From: Clostridia bacterium
GTDB lineage: Bacteria; Bacillota; Clostridia; Oscillospirales; CAG-272
Direction: 5' to 3'
Assembly (NCBI GenBank): GCA_017942005.1
Contig: JAGAVJ010000003.1
Span: 1-64,000 of the forward strand
DNA length: 64,000 bases
In this document: piece after piece, positions 48,700 to 56,319 of the stretch
How the letters are laid out: each line of letters opens with the position of its first letter
How positions within the stretch are numbered: the first letter of the stretch is position 1
Translations under genes and position numbers: made by a program
The notes under the pieces: model-generated
What the model was told of the DNA's origin: nothing
Databases searched by the model: none
Seen by the model: the letters and a program-made list of their open reading frames with translations, nothing else

Positions 48700-50388
48700 A
48701 TGGATACCACCTTAAAGACAAAACTGATTTCAGGACTGGAAAAATGCTTCCTCGATGACTCCATTGATGCAAAATATGCACTTGACCACGACACCATCCT
48801 GAAAAATGAACGCTACTCCTATCAACTCGCCATTGTGGACGATAACAAAACACATACCTGGGGACGCATCCCGCTGCTTGCCGATGTAGAGGGTCCCCTT
48901 GCGGATTATGTGACCCTCTACAAGGTCGAGTCTGTTCCCGTGCGCTTTCCTGTATACCGCAACAATCCCCCGGAAGCCTACGACAACTATCTGCGCACCA
49001 CGCCCGGTCTGTATCCCGACGTTCTGCGCCCCTACGCAGAATACGGGATGTTCAACATTCTCCCGGGGGACTTAAATGCCCTGTGGGTCGAGGTCGACAC
49101 AAAGGGAGAGGTTCCTGCCGGCATTTATCCGATTACCATCGTTTTGAAGGATGCTGCCGGGAATGTCCGCAGCGAGGACACCTTCACGCTGGAAATTCTG
49201 GCGGCAGAACTGCCAAAGCAGAAGACCCTTTACACCGAATGGTTCCACACCGACTGTCTTTCTGTTTACTATGATGTACCCGTATTCTCGGAAAAATACT
49301 GGAGCATTGTTGAAAACTTCATGATGAATGCGCACAGAAACGGTATCAACCTGATTCTGACGCCGACCTTTACCCCGACGCTGGATACGGTGATTGGCGG
49401 CGAACGTCCAACAGTACAGTTAGTGGACGTCACGGTGACAAACGGAGAATACGCCTTTGAGTTCTCTAAGGTCGGACGCTGGGTTGAGACAGCACACAAG
49501 TGCGGTATTGAAAATTTTGAAATTGCGCATTTCTTCTCCCAGTGGGGCGCCGTTCACACCCCCAAGGTCATGGCAACGGTTGACGGCGTTTACAAGCGTA
49601 TTTTCGGCTGGGAAACAGAAGCAACCGGTGCGGAATACGCCCGTTTCCTGCGCCAGTTCGTCACAGAATTCCTTGCATATATGAAAAAGCTCGGATGCGA
49701 TCACAACTGCTACTTCCATATTTCTGATGAACCGAACGTCGAACAGCTGCAATCCTATGTTGCTGCAAAGGATATTGTCCGCGATCTGCTTGACGGTTAT
49801 GTCATCATGGACGCCCTTTCCCATTACGAATTCTACGCATCCGGCGCACTGGAAACACCGATTCCCTCCAACAACAGCATCGAGCCGTTTATCGAAAACC
49901 ACGTGCCGAATTTGTGGACCTATTACTGCTGCGGACAGCACAAGGACGTTTCCAACCGTTTCCTTTCCATGCCCTCCGACCGCAACCGTGTCATCGGCAT
50001 TCAGTTCTACAAGTACAACATTGTCGGATTTTTACAGTGGGGCTATAACTTCTACTTTAGCCAAGGGTCTTCGTTCCCGATCAACCCCTATGAAATCAAC
50101 GACGGCGACTACTTTACACCGGCAGGTGACTGCTTCTCTGTTTATCCGGGCAGAGACGGCAAGGCAATTGATTCTCTGCGCGCATGCGTCTTCTATGACG
50201 CATTGCAGGATCAGCGCGCCATGCAGCTTGCAGAAACACTTGCAGGCCGTGACGCCGTGATGAACGCCATCGAGGGCGACCTGCCCGCGGATGAGAAGAT
50301 CACCTTCTCCCGCTACCCGCACGGGATTGGCTACATCCATGAAACCAGAGCGAAGATCAACGCACTGATCAAAGAAAACATTCAATAA
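48700..50388 (+). CDS. Glycoside hydrolase with GH123/DUF4091 catalytic domain
   Basis: 562 aa, no signal peptide. An N-terminal beta domain (about 1-175) precedes a TIM barrel with YFHISDEPNVEQL (the Asp-Glu pair used for substrate-assisted catalysis in GH123), WTYYCCGQHKDVSNRFLSMP, NRVIGIQFYKYNIVGFLQWGYNFY and RACVFYDALQDQRAM, the DUF4091 hallmark. Characterised GH123 enzymes release beta-linked N-acetylgalactosamine from glycosphingolipids; the exact linkage here is inferred. ATG 48700 follows GAAAGGAATTTCT. Lies 32 nt after lipoprotein 3 and before galactokinase. Confidence 0.85.
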   Translation: MDTTLKTKLISGLEKCFLDDSIDAKYALDHDTILKNERYSYQLAIVDDNKTHTWGRIPLLADVEGPLADYVTLYKVESVPVRFPVYRNNPPEAYDNYLRTTPGLYPDVLRPYAEYGMFNILPGDLNALWVEVDTKGEVPAGIYPITIVLKDAAGNVRSEDTFTLEILAAELPKQKTLYTEWFHTDCLSVYYDVPVFSEKYWSIVENFMMNAHRNGINLILTPTFTPTLDTVIGGERPTVQLVDVTVTNGEYAFEFSKVGRWVETAHKCGIENFEIAHFFSQWGAVHTPKVMATVDGVYKRIFGWETEATGAEYARFLRQFVTEFLAYMKKLGCDHNCYFHISDEPNVEQLQSYVAAKDIVRDLLDGYVIMDALSHYEFYASGALETPIPSNNSIEPFIENHVPNLWTYYCCGQHKDVSNRFLSMPSDRNRVIGIQFYKYNIVGFLQWGYNFYFSQGSSFPINPYEINDGDYFTPAGDCFSVYPGRDGKAIDSLRACVFYDALQDQRAMQLAETLAGRDAVMNAIEGDLPADEKITFSRYPHGIGYIHETRAKINALIKENIQ

Positions 50389-50407
50389 ATTCTACCACAT
50401 CTTTATC

Positions 50408-50475
50408 AGAAAGGAAGCCTTTCGCATGTTCAGCAAATGCGGGACATGCGAAAGCCATGGTTATCATTTTTCATT
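50408..50475 (+). promoter_or_regulatory. Hairpin between ribosome site and start codon (galactokinase leader)
   Basis: AGAAAGGAAG, a perfect 11-bp stem CTTTCGCATGT (50419-50429) / ACATGCGAAAG (50444-50454), then CCATGGTTATCATTTTTCATT and ATG. Unfolded, the ribosome site would be 58 nt from the start. The loop TTCAGCAAATGCGG recurs in the orphan element at 56.03 kb. Confidence 0.7.
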
Positions 50476-51756
50476 ATGAATACACAAGCGCTCATCGCCG
50501 CACTCAAAGCAGGCACCCATGACGCGGCGCTCACTGCCTTATATGGCGCTGATATGCTGGACACACAGCGCACACGTTATATTGCTGCTGTGGAAGGCTT
50601 CTGTGACACCTACGGCGACGGTGAAGACGTCAGCGTCTTCACCGTTGCAGGCAGAAGTGAAATTTCCGGCAACCATACCGACCACAACTTCGGCTGTGTC
50701 ATCGCCGCTTCCATCAATCTTGACATTATTGCAGTCGCTGCAAAAACCGACGACACCATCATCCGTATCAAGAGCGAGGGATTTCCTGAAGATGTCATCG
50801 ACTATACCGACGAAACGGTCGACGAAAACAAGTTCTTTACCTCCGGCGCCATCATCACAGGTGTCTGCAAGGGCTTTTCCGACCACGGCTACAAGGTCGG
50901 CGGCTACCGTGCCTACACCACCTCCAATGTGCTGAAAGGATCAGGGCTTTCCTCCTCTGCCGCATTTGAAGATATGGTCGGCAACATTCTCAACTACTTC
51001 TACAACGACGGCAGCATCGACAACGCAGAAATTGCAAAGATTTCTCAGTTTGCAGAAAATAAATACTTCGGCAAGCCCTGCGGTCTGATGGATCAGGTCG
51101 CCTGTGCGGTCGGCGGCTTTGTTGCCATCGACTTTGGTACCCCCGGCAAGCCGATCATCGAAAAGATGAACTTTGACTTGACAGCGCACGGCTACAGTCT
51201 CTGCATTGTTTCCACCGGCGGCAACCATGCCGACTTAAACGAGGACTACGCATCTGTTCCCGCAGAAATGAAAAAAGTCGCCGCACATTTTGGAAAACCC
51301 ATCCTGCGCGACGTTACAATGGAGGAACTGATCGCTGCAATTTCTGCACTGCGTGAGGAAACCGGTGACAGAGCCATTCTCCGCGCGTTCCATTTCATCA
51401 ATGAGAATCAGCGTGTCAAGGCGCAGACAAAAGCACTTTTAAAGGGTGATCTTGACGCATTCTTTGCAGGCGTGCTGTCATCGGGCAATTCTTCCTTTGA
51501 ATATCTCCAGAACGTCTACACAACAAAGAACGTCGCAGAGCAGGGACTGTCTCTGGCGCTTGCACTGTCTCAAAACTATCTTTGTGACAAGGGCGGCGCA
51601 TGGCGCGTACACGGCGGCGGATTTGCCGGTACGACCCAGGCGTTTGTGAAAAACGAGGACGTCCCGGGATACCGTGCACTGATCGACGGCGCATTCGGAG
51701 AAGGCGCATGCATCGTTTTGAAGGTCAGAGCAGTCGGCGCCGGTAAAGTAATTTAA
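50476..51756 (+). CDS. galK: Galactokinase (GHMP kinase)
   Basis: 426 aa. It phosphorylates galactose (or a related sugar such as GalNAc) at C1. GHMP motifs: AGRSEISGNHTDHNFGCV, the galactokinase signature; ATP loop VLKGSGLSSSAAFED; C-terminal WRVHGGGFAGTTQAFV. ATG 50476 is chosen because the family starts shortly before the sugar-binding signature and the frame upstream runs through the leader hairpin. Third gene of the lipoprotein 3 operon. galT and galE are absent here. Confidence 0.92.
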   Translation: MNTQALIAALKAGTHDAALTALYGADMLDTQRTRYIAAVEGFCDTYGDGEDVSVFTVAGRSEISGNHTDHNFGCVIAASINLDIIAVAAKTDDTIIRIKSEGFPEDVIDYTDETVDENKFFTSGAIITGVCKGFSDHGYKVGGYRAYTTSNVLKGSGLSSSAAFEDMVGNILNYFYNDGSIDNAEIAKISQFAENKYFGKPCGLMDQVACAVGGFVAIDFGTPGKPIIEKMNFDLTAHGYSLCIVSTGGNHADLNEDYASVPAEMKKVAAHFGKPILRDVTMEELIAAISALREETGDRAILRAFHFINENQRVKAQTKALLKGDLDAFFAGVLSSGNSSFEYLQNVYTTKNVAEQGLSLALALSQNYLCDKGGAWRVHGGGFAGTTQAFVKNEDVPGYRALIDGAFGEGACIVLKVRAVGAGKVI

Positions 51757-51763
51757 CCGGAGT

Positions 51764-51823
51764 CCGATGAGGAGATGCTTTTTGAAAAAAGCACCTCCTC
51801 AAACTCCACCGCAAAAACTTTCA
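51764..51823. repeat. Intergenic hairpin repeat, copy 16
   Basis: GAGTCCGATGAGGAGATGC start, hairpin GAGGAGATGCTTTTT / GCACCTCCTC, then AAACTCCACCGCAAAAACTT. Almost identical to the element at 34.0 kb but without the right inverted end. Confidence 0.8.
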
Positions 51824-51845
51824 ATGAACAAAAAGTACGCGAATT

Positions 51846-51892
51846 CCTCCTATGGCAGATACATTCTATTCTGCCATAGGAGGTATTTTTTC
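51846..51892 (+). terminator. galactokinase operon terminator
   Basis: CCTCCTATGGCAGA (51846-51859) pairs perfectly with TCTGCCATAGGAGG (51870-51883), followed by TATTTTTTCT. Confidence 0.88.
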
Positions 51893-51998
51893 TATTGTCC
51901 CGCGCGGCAAAACAGCGGACCGTATGTTATGGTCTTCACATAATGGACAATCTGTGGCGCATAAAGATTAACAACCATTTTGCAGGGAGGGATACCAG

Positions 51999-52148
51999 GT
52001 GGAACAAACCGAGAAAAGAAACGAAGCTTGTAAAAGCATTTTTCAAGGCGGCAATGAGGATGATATCAAAATTCGTTTTACGCAAAAATGGATTGAATAT
52101 ATCAATCACGCCGAAAAAAATAAAAGCCAAAATCTTTTGAAATCATAA
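51999..52148 (+). CDS. Small transposon-associated protein (TnpW-like)
   Basis: 49 aa, GTG start behind GGGAGG at 8 nt. Sequence features: EQTEKRNEACKSIFQGGNED then IKIRFTQKWIEYINHAEKNK. Short proteins with an IFQGG...FTxKWIEYIN pattern sit just before serine recombinases in Clostridia transposons, as here (142 nt upstream). Function unknown, perhaps recombination control. Composition is more AT-rich than the neighbours. Confidence 0.6.
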   Translation: MEQTEKRNEACKSIFQGGNEDDIKIRFTQKWIEYINHAEKNKSQNLLKS

Positions 52149-52289
52149 TGACAAGCTGGCTCTGTTGTGGTATCATAATCGCGATGCGGCTATTGACGGC
52201 AAAAAGCTGACAGCGAACCCGCTTTTGCCGACGCATTTGCGAATATAGCAAAGGCGGCTTGTTTTATTTCAAAGGGAGATAGAGCAGAT

Positions 52290-53849
52290 ATGAAGCCAAA
52301 AGCAGCAATTTATTGCCGCCTGTCTGAGGAAGACAGAAACAAACAATTTGAAACAGATGATTCTGTTAGTATTCAAAATCAGAAAGCAATGCTGATACAG
52401 TATGCAATGGAACAGGGGTGGGAGATATACGATATTTACTGCGATGATGATTATACCGGTTCCGACAGAAAAAGACCGGCATTCAATCGTCTGCTTACCG
52501 ATGCGCAAAAACACTGTTTTCAAATCGTCTTATGCAAAACACAGTCACGTTTTACACGTGAGTTGGAATTGGTTGAAAAATATATCCATGGATTGTTTCC
52601 AATCTGGGGAATCCGTTTTGTCAGCATCGTCGACAACGCGGATACAAACAACAAAGGAAATAAAAAATCGAGACAGATCAACGGTCTTGTCAATGAATGG
52701 TACTTAGAGGATATGTCTGAAAATATCAAAAGCGTCCTGACAAACCGCAGAGTGAACGGGTATCATATTGGTGCGTTTGCGCTGTACGGTTATCTCAAAG
52801 ACCCTAACCAAAAAGGACATCTGATTGTTGATCCCGAAGCGGCTGCGGTCGTGCGGGAAGTCTTTACACTTTTTACACAAGGGTATGGAAAAAGTGCCAT
52901 TGCCCGCATATTAAACGACCGCGGTATTCCAAATCCAACGGAATATAAACGTCTGCACGGGCTGCGCTACAAGCAGCCGACAAACAAAAACAGCACGTTA
53001 TGGCAGTATTTTGCCATATCGGATATGCTGAACAATGAAATTTATATCGGTAATATGGTACAGGGAAAATACGGCAGCATCTCGTATAAAACCAAGCAAA
53101 ACAAACCGCGTCCAAAAAGCCAATGGTATCGGGTGGAAGGAACACATGAACCGATTATTGATCAGGATTTATGGAATCGGACACAGGCTTTGATCTCGCA
53201 GAAAGCAAAACCGTTTACCGTCGGCACAATCGGTATCTTTGCAAAAAAGGTAACATGCGCGAATTGCGGCTATACCATGCGCTCCACAAAAAACCGGGGT
53301 AACTATTATCTGAAATGCTCCCGGCGCCATATTGCGGCAGATTCCTGCATCGGCGCCTTTATCTCCGTCGATTTGCTGGAACAGCTTGTCGTGAAAGAAA
53401 TGAGGCGTCTCTGTGAAGTATATCTGTCCAGGGAAGAGCTGGAACAGCACATTGCATTCGGAACCAATTTAAAGGAACAAAAATTCCAACTGCAAACAGA
53501 TATCACAGCATATGAGAAAAAGGCAGAGGAATATACAAAAGGGATTCACGATGTCTATATGGATAAGGTCAAAGGCTTGATCAACGATCAGGACTTTACA
53601 GAAATGACAAAGGATTTTTCCTCGGAGCGGCAGCGACTGGAACAAAGAATCGTGGATTGCCGAAAACATATCGTTGAGATCGACGAAAAAATGGCAGTGG
53701 GAGACAACCGTCGGGAACTGATGGAACAATATCTTTCAATCGAACATCTTGACAGAGAATTTGTAGATACCATGGTTGACCATATTGTCGTCTATAAACG
53801 AACTTCAAAAAAGGAACTTCCATCAATTGATATTTATTGGAATTTTTGA
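52290..53849 (+). CDS. Large serine recombinase (TnpX/CcrB type)
   Basis: 519 aa. N-terminal resolvase domain: AIYCRLSEEDRN (catalytic Ser), DDDYTGSDRKRPAFNRLL, CKTQSRFTRELELVEKYI; recombinase domain with GAFALYGYLKDPNQKGHLIVD and NDRGIPNPTEY; zinc ribbon CANCGYTM...CSRRHIAADSC; C-terminal coiled coil (about 400-480). It cuts and rejoins DNA at attachment sites by serine chemistry. Its AT-richer codon use and the disrupted cotJC next to it mark an acquired element. AAAGGGAGA is the ribosome site. No cargo genes besides the small upstream ORF are visible. Confidence 0.93.
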   Translation: MKPKAAIYCRLSEEDRNKQFETDDSVSIQNQKAMLIQYAMEQGWEIYDIYCDDDYTGSDRKRPAFNRLLTDAQKHCFQIVLCKTQSRFTRELELVEKYIHGLFPIWGIRFVSIVDNADTNNKGNKKSRQINGLVNEWYLEDMSENIKSVLTNRRVNGYHIGAFALYGYLKDPNQKGHLIVDPEAAAVVREVFTLFTQGYGKSAIARILNDRGIPNPTEYKRLHGLRYKQPTNKNSTLWQYFAISDMLNNEIYIGNMVQGKYGSISYKTKQNKPRPKSQWYRVEGTHEPIIDQDLWNRTQALISQKAKPFTVGTIGIFAKKVTCANCGYTMRSTKNRGNYYLKCSRRHIAADSCIGAFISVDLLEQLVVKEMRRLCEVYLSREELEQHIAFGTNLKEQKFQLQTDITAYEKKAEEYTKGIHDVYMDKVKGLINDQDFTEMTKDFSSERQRLEQRIVDCRKHIVEIDEKMAVGDNRRELMEQYLSIEHLDREFVDTMVDHIVVYKRTSKKELPSIDIYWNF

Positions 53850-53936
53850 TCTGCTGCTCCTGCTAAGGTACAGGCACACCCCACTCACACCAGCAAAAAA
53901 CGGTGTTTGAACGTTTTTTTGAGATGTTGTACTTAT

Positions 53937-54149
53937 AAAATTGCAGCAGAAATGAAAGCACGCACCACGTATGACAACATTCTGCGCATCAGTGACGACC
54001 CGGACGTCAATGATGTCATCCGGTTCCTGCGCGCACGTGAAATTGTGCATTATCAGCGCTTTGGCGAGCTTCTCTGCCGCACACAGGATCGTTTGAACGA
54101 AAAGAACTTCTTCGCATATAACCCCGCTTTCGATAAAAAACAGGGCTGA
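53937..54149 (+). pseudogene. cotJC: 3' fragment of spore-coat gene cotJC (manganese-catalase-like)
   Basis: The last 70 codons match the C terminus of CotJC: IAAEMKARTTYDNILRISDD, PDVNDVIRFLRAREIVHYQ, RFGE and NEKNFFAYNPAFDK. The metal-ligand Glu and His of this half (AAE, REIVH) are intact. The first 120 or so codons are missing; homology stops near 53937, 87 nt after the recombinase stop. No other part of cotJC or cotJA/cotJB is in the window. So the element either inserted into cotJC or joined it by rearrangement. Confidence 0.8.
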
Positions 54150-54190
54150 GAACAGGTTTTATCCCCTCCCCCTTCTCCCTTCCCCCTTCC

Positions 54191-54231
54191 GATGGGCTGT
54201 CGCATTGATTTGCAGCAGCCCCTTTTTTTAT
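54191..54231 (+). terminator. Terminator after the cotJC fragment
   Basis: Imperfect GGGCTGTCGCA / TGCAGCAGCCC stem followed by CTTTTTTTAT; same family as the purC and purA terminators. Confidence 0.75.
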
Positions 54232-54321
54232 CATACGAAAAAATCCAATCGCGCTTTGTCAGAACATGCAAATATTCGACATTGCTGTACGGCTCAATTT
54301 CAAGACATGCATGATAGTGTC

Positions 54322-54351
54322 TTGACAATCCCCACCAGAATATGTTATAAT
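54322..54351 (+). promoter_or_regulatory. Promoter of lipoprotein 4
   Basis: Perfect TTGACA (54322-54327), 18-nt spacer, perfect TATAAT (54346-54351). Confidence 0.85.
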
Positions 54352-54512
54352 TAACCTATAAAAAATGTGCGCCGTTCCGTGCTTTGTATTTGCACAGCAT
54401 ACCTGTATCATGCCCCTGTAGGATATCATTTGAAGCTGAACTCTACTGTAGGTGTTCACCGCAGTATTTAAATAATAAAATACAAACCGATAAAGGAAAG
54501 GAATTCCGTCAT

Positions 54513-56024
54513 ATGAAAAAAACATTTCATTTCTGTCTGGCAGTTCTGCTTTTGAGTACAGCTGCCATTTCCTGCGGCAGTCAGAAAACCGATACCGGAG
54601 AAACCACACCGCAAGGCAACACAGCTGTCACAGAACGTGTACAGGAAAGTACAGAACCTGCATATGATCCGCCCGTTGCAGACATGGGCGGACGCGATTT
54701 CCATATTCTGACCAAAATGGAAGGCGACGAAACCGGACGCTGGACCGCCGAGGATTTCAAGATTATGGAAGCGGACGGCGATACCGTCAACGACGCCATT
54801 TATGCACGCAACGCGACCCTTGAAGAAAAATTCAACTGCAATATTGAAAATCACTTTGAAAACATGGGCGGTCTGTTCTCCTACACCCTGTATAAAACGA
54901 TTTCCAAGCTGATTCAGTCCGGCGACACCACCTATGATATGATCATGCCGCCGATTCAGGACTGCGCAAAGCTTGCGGCGGACGGCATGCTGTGGGATTT
55001 GTCAATGATAGACGGCATCAATCTTGACAAGCCCTGGTGGAACCAGGTCTTTGACCAGGCAATTTCCATCGGCGGCAAATCCTATTATGCAAACGGCGAT
55101 ATCAGTTTGACCTTCATGCGTGCAGCCTATGCCGTTTTGTTTAATAAAAACGTACTTACCAAATATGATCTTGACAACCCGTACACCATTGTGAATAACG
55201 GAACATGGACACTTGATACCATGATGGAAATGGCACGTGCGGCAGCAGAAGACCTAAACGGCGACGGCGTCATGGACTCCGGCGATAATGTCGGTCTTGC
55301 AATGCTCTACAACTCCGGGGAAGCCATGTTTGCTGCCACCGGCGTCAAGCTTGTTACCGTCGTGGACGGCGCACTGACCTGGACAGGCAACACGGAGGAA
55401 AGCATCAATGTCATGAACAAGCTGTACGACATTTATACCGCAAAAAGCGTTACCCTCAACTGCGATAATGCATCGCTGATGGACGCTATCTACCGCACCT
55501 ATACCAACGTCGAGCGCGGCGCAAATCTGTTCTCCTCTGATAAAGCACTGTTTTTGTTTGGAACGATGAACAACGTCCCCATGATGCGTGAAATGCCCGG
55601 TGACTTCGGTATTCTTCCGATTCCGAAATACGACACCAACCAGGAGCGCTACTACTCCTATGTCCATACCTGGTCCGCCTCCGCCGCAGCAATTCCGATT
55701 ACCGCACAAAAGCCGGAGGAAACCGCGCTGTTTATGGACGCTGCCGCTTACTATGCGCGTGAAATTATCACGCCGGCATACTATGATACCGCACTGAAAA
55801 CCAAATATGCCCGTGATGAGGAATCGCAGGCAATGCTTGATTTGATCTATGAAAATCGCTGGTGTGACCTGGGCAACCTCTACAACTGCGGTGAAATTCT
55901 GACCGGAATGACCAACCTCATCACAAACGGCAAGAACTCCTTTGCCTCCATGATGGCGACAAAGGAAAAGAAAATCCAGTCCGAAATTGACGCAATCAAT
56001 GAGGCATTCAAGGAAAACGAATAA
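54513..56024 (+). CDS. Extracellular solute-binding lipoprotein, paralogue 4
   Basis: 503 aa. Lipobox STAAISC (Cys 21). Has DAIYARNATLEEKFNCNIEN, a full calcium-type loop DLNGDGVMDSGDNVGL and FGILPIPKYDTNQERYYS. Paralogue of the three other binding proteins, again without permeases. ATG 54513 is chosen for the signal sequence and GGAAAGGAATTCC upstream; the open frame begins 43 codons earlier within the leader. The gene downstream is an FAD oxidoreductase, separated by 295 nt of structured DNA. Confidence 0.88.
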   Translation: MKKTFHFCLAVLLLSTAAISCGSQKTDTGETTPQGNTAVTERVQESTEPAYDPPVADMGGRDFHILTKMEGDETGRWTAEDFKIMEADGDTVNDAIYARNATLEEKFNCNIENHFENMGGLFSYTLYKTISKLIQSGDTTYDMIMPPIQDCAKLAADGMLWDLSMIDGINLDKPWWNQVFDQAISIGGKSYYANGDISLTFMRAAYAVLFNKNVLTKYDLDNPYTIVNNGTWTLDTMMEMARAAAEDLNGDGVMDSGDNVGLAMLYNSGEAMFAATGVKLVTVVDGALTWTGNTEESINVMNKLYDIYTAKSVTLNCDNASLMDAIYRTYTNVERGANLFSSDKALFLFGTMNNVPMMREMPGDFGILPIPKYDTNQERYYSYVHTWSASAAAIPITAQKPEETALFMDAAAYYAREIITPAYYDTALKTKYARDEESQAMLDLIYENRWCDLGNLYNCGEILTGMTNLITNGKNSFASMMATKEKKIQSEIDAINEAFKENE

Positions 56025-56030
56025 CAGATA

Positions 56031-56260
56031 AAAAGGAAAACATTCGCACCGTTCAGCAAAGCGGAACATGCGGAGTTTTGGTCATAAGGGGCTGTTGCAA
56101 GTTATAAACTTGCAACAGCTCGGGATCACGGAGTGATCCGAATTCGGCGTTTTCATAGTGGATTTTTGTCAAAATCCACTATGAAATTTCGCTTTAAAAG
56201 CGAAAAGGCGAATTTTAAAGGATGGCGCATGTAAATGCGACAGCCCGCGTGTTTTGTGAC
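56031..56260 (+). other. Array of hairpins between lipoprotein 4 and the FAD oxidoreductase
   Basis: In order: a relic leader (AAAAGGAAAA, stem, TTTTGGTCATAAG, 56031-56088) with no gene; GGGCTGTTGCAAG / CTTGCAACAGCTC (56090-56122); GGATCACGGAGTGATCC (56123-56139); CATAGTGGATTTT / AAAATCCACTATG (56155-56184); TTCGCTTTTAAAGCGAA-type stem (about 56187-56203). Too many stems in a row for chance; no ORF. Confidence 0.6.
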
Positions 56261-56319
56261 TATCGTCACAACTCCACAAAGAAAGGAAAACTTCGCTTGC
56301 GCGAAGTTTTGGTCATAAG
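56253..56319 (+). promoter_or_regulatory. Extended hairpin leader of the FAD oxidoreductase gene
   Basis: TTGTGACtatcGTCACAA (56253-56270), AACTCCACAAAGAAAGGAA, hairpin AACTTCGCTTGCGCGAAGTT (56289-56308), TTGGTCATAAG, ATG. Same 70-nt plan as at 24.6 and 34.2 kb, with paired changes in the first stem (GTGAC/GTCAC against GTGGC/GCCAC). Confidence 0.75.

Larger units (their letters stand above)
54150..54512. other. Intergenic region before lipoprotein 4
   Basis: Holds a terminator (GGGCTGTCGCA / TGCAGCAGCCC then TTTTTTT, 54191-54231), a pyrimidine tract just before it (54158-54189), the lipoprotein 4 promoter (54322-54351) and a leader of about 155 nt with no recognised motif. Confidence 0.75.
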
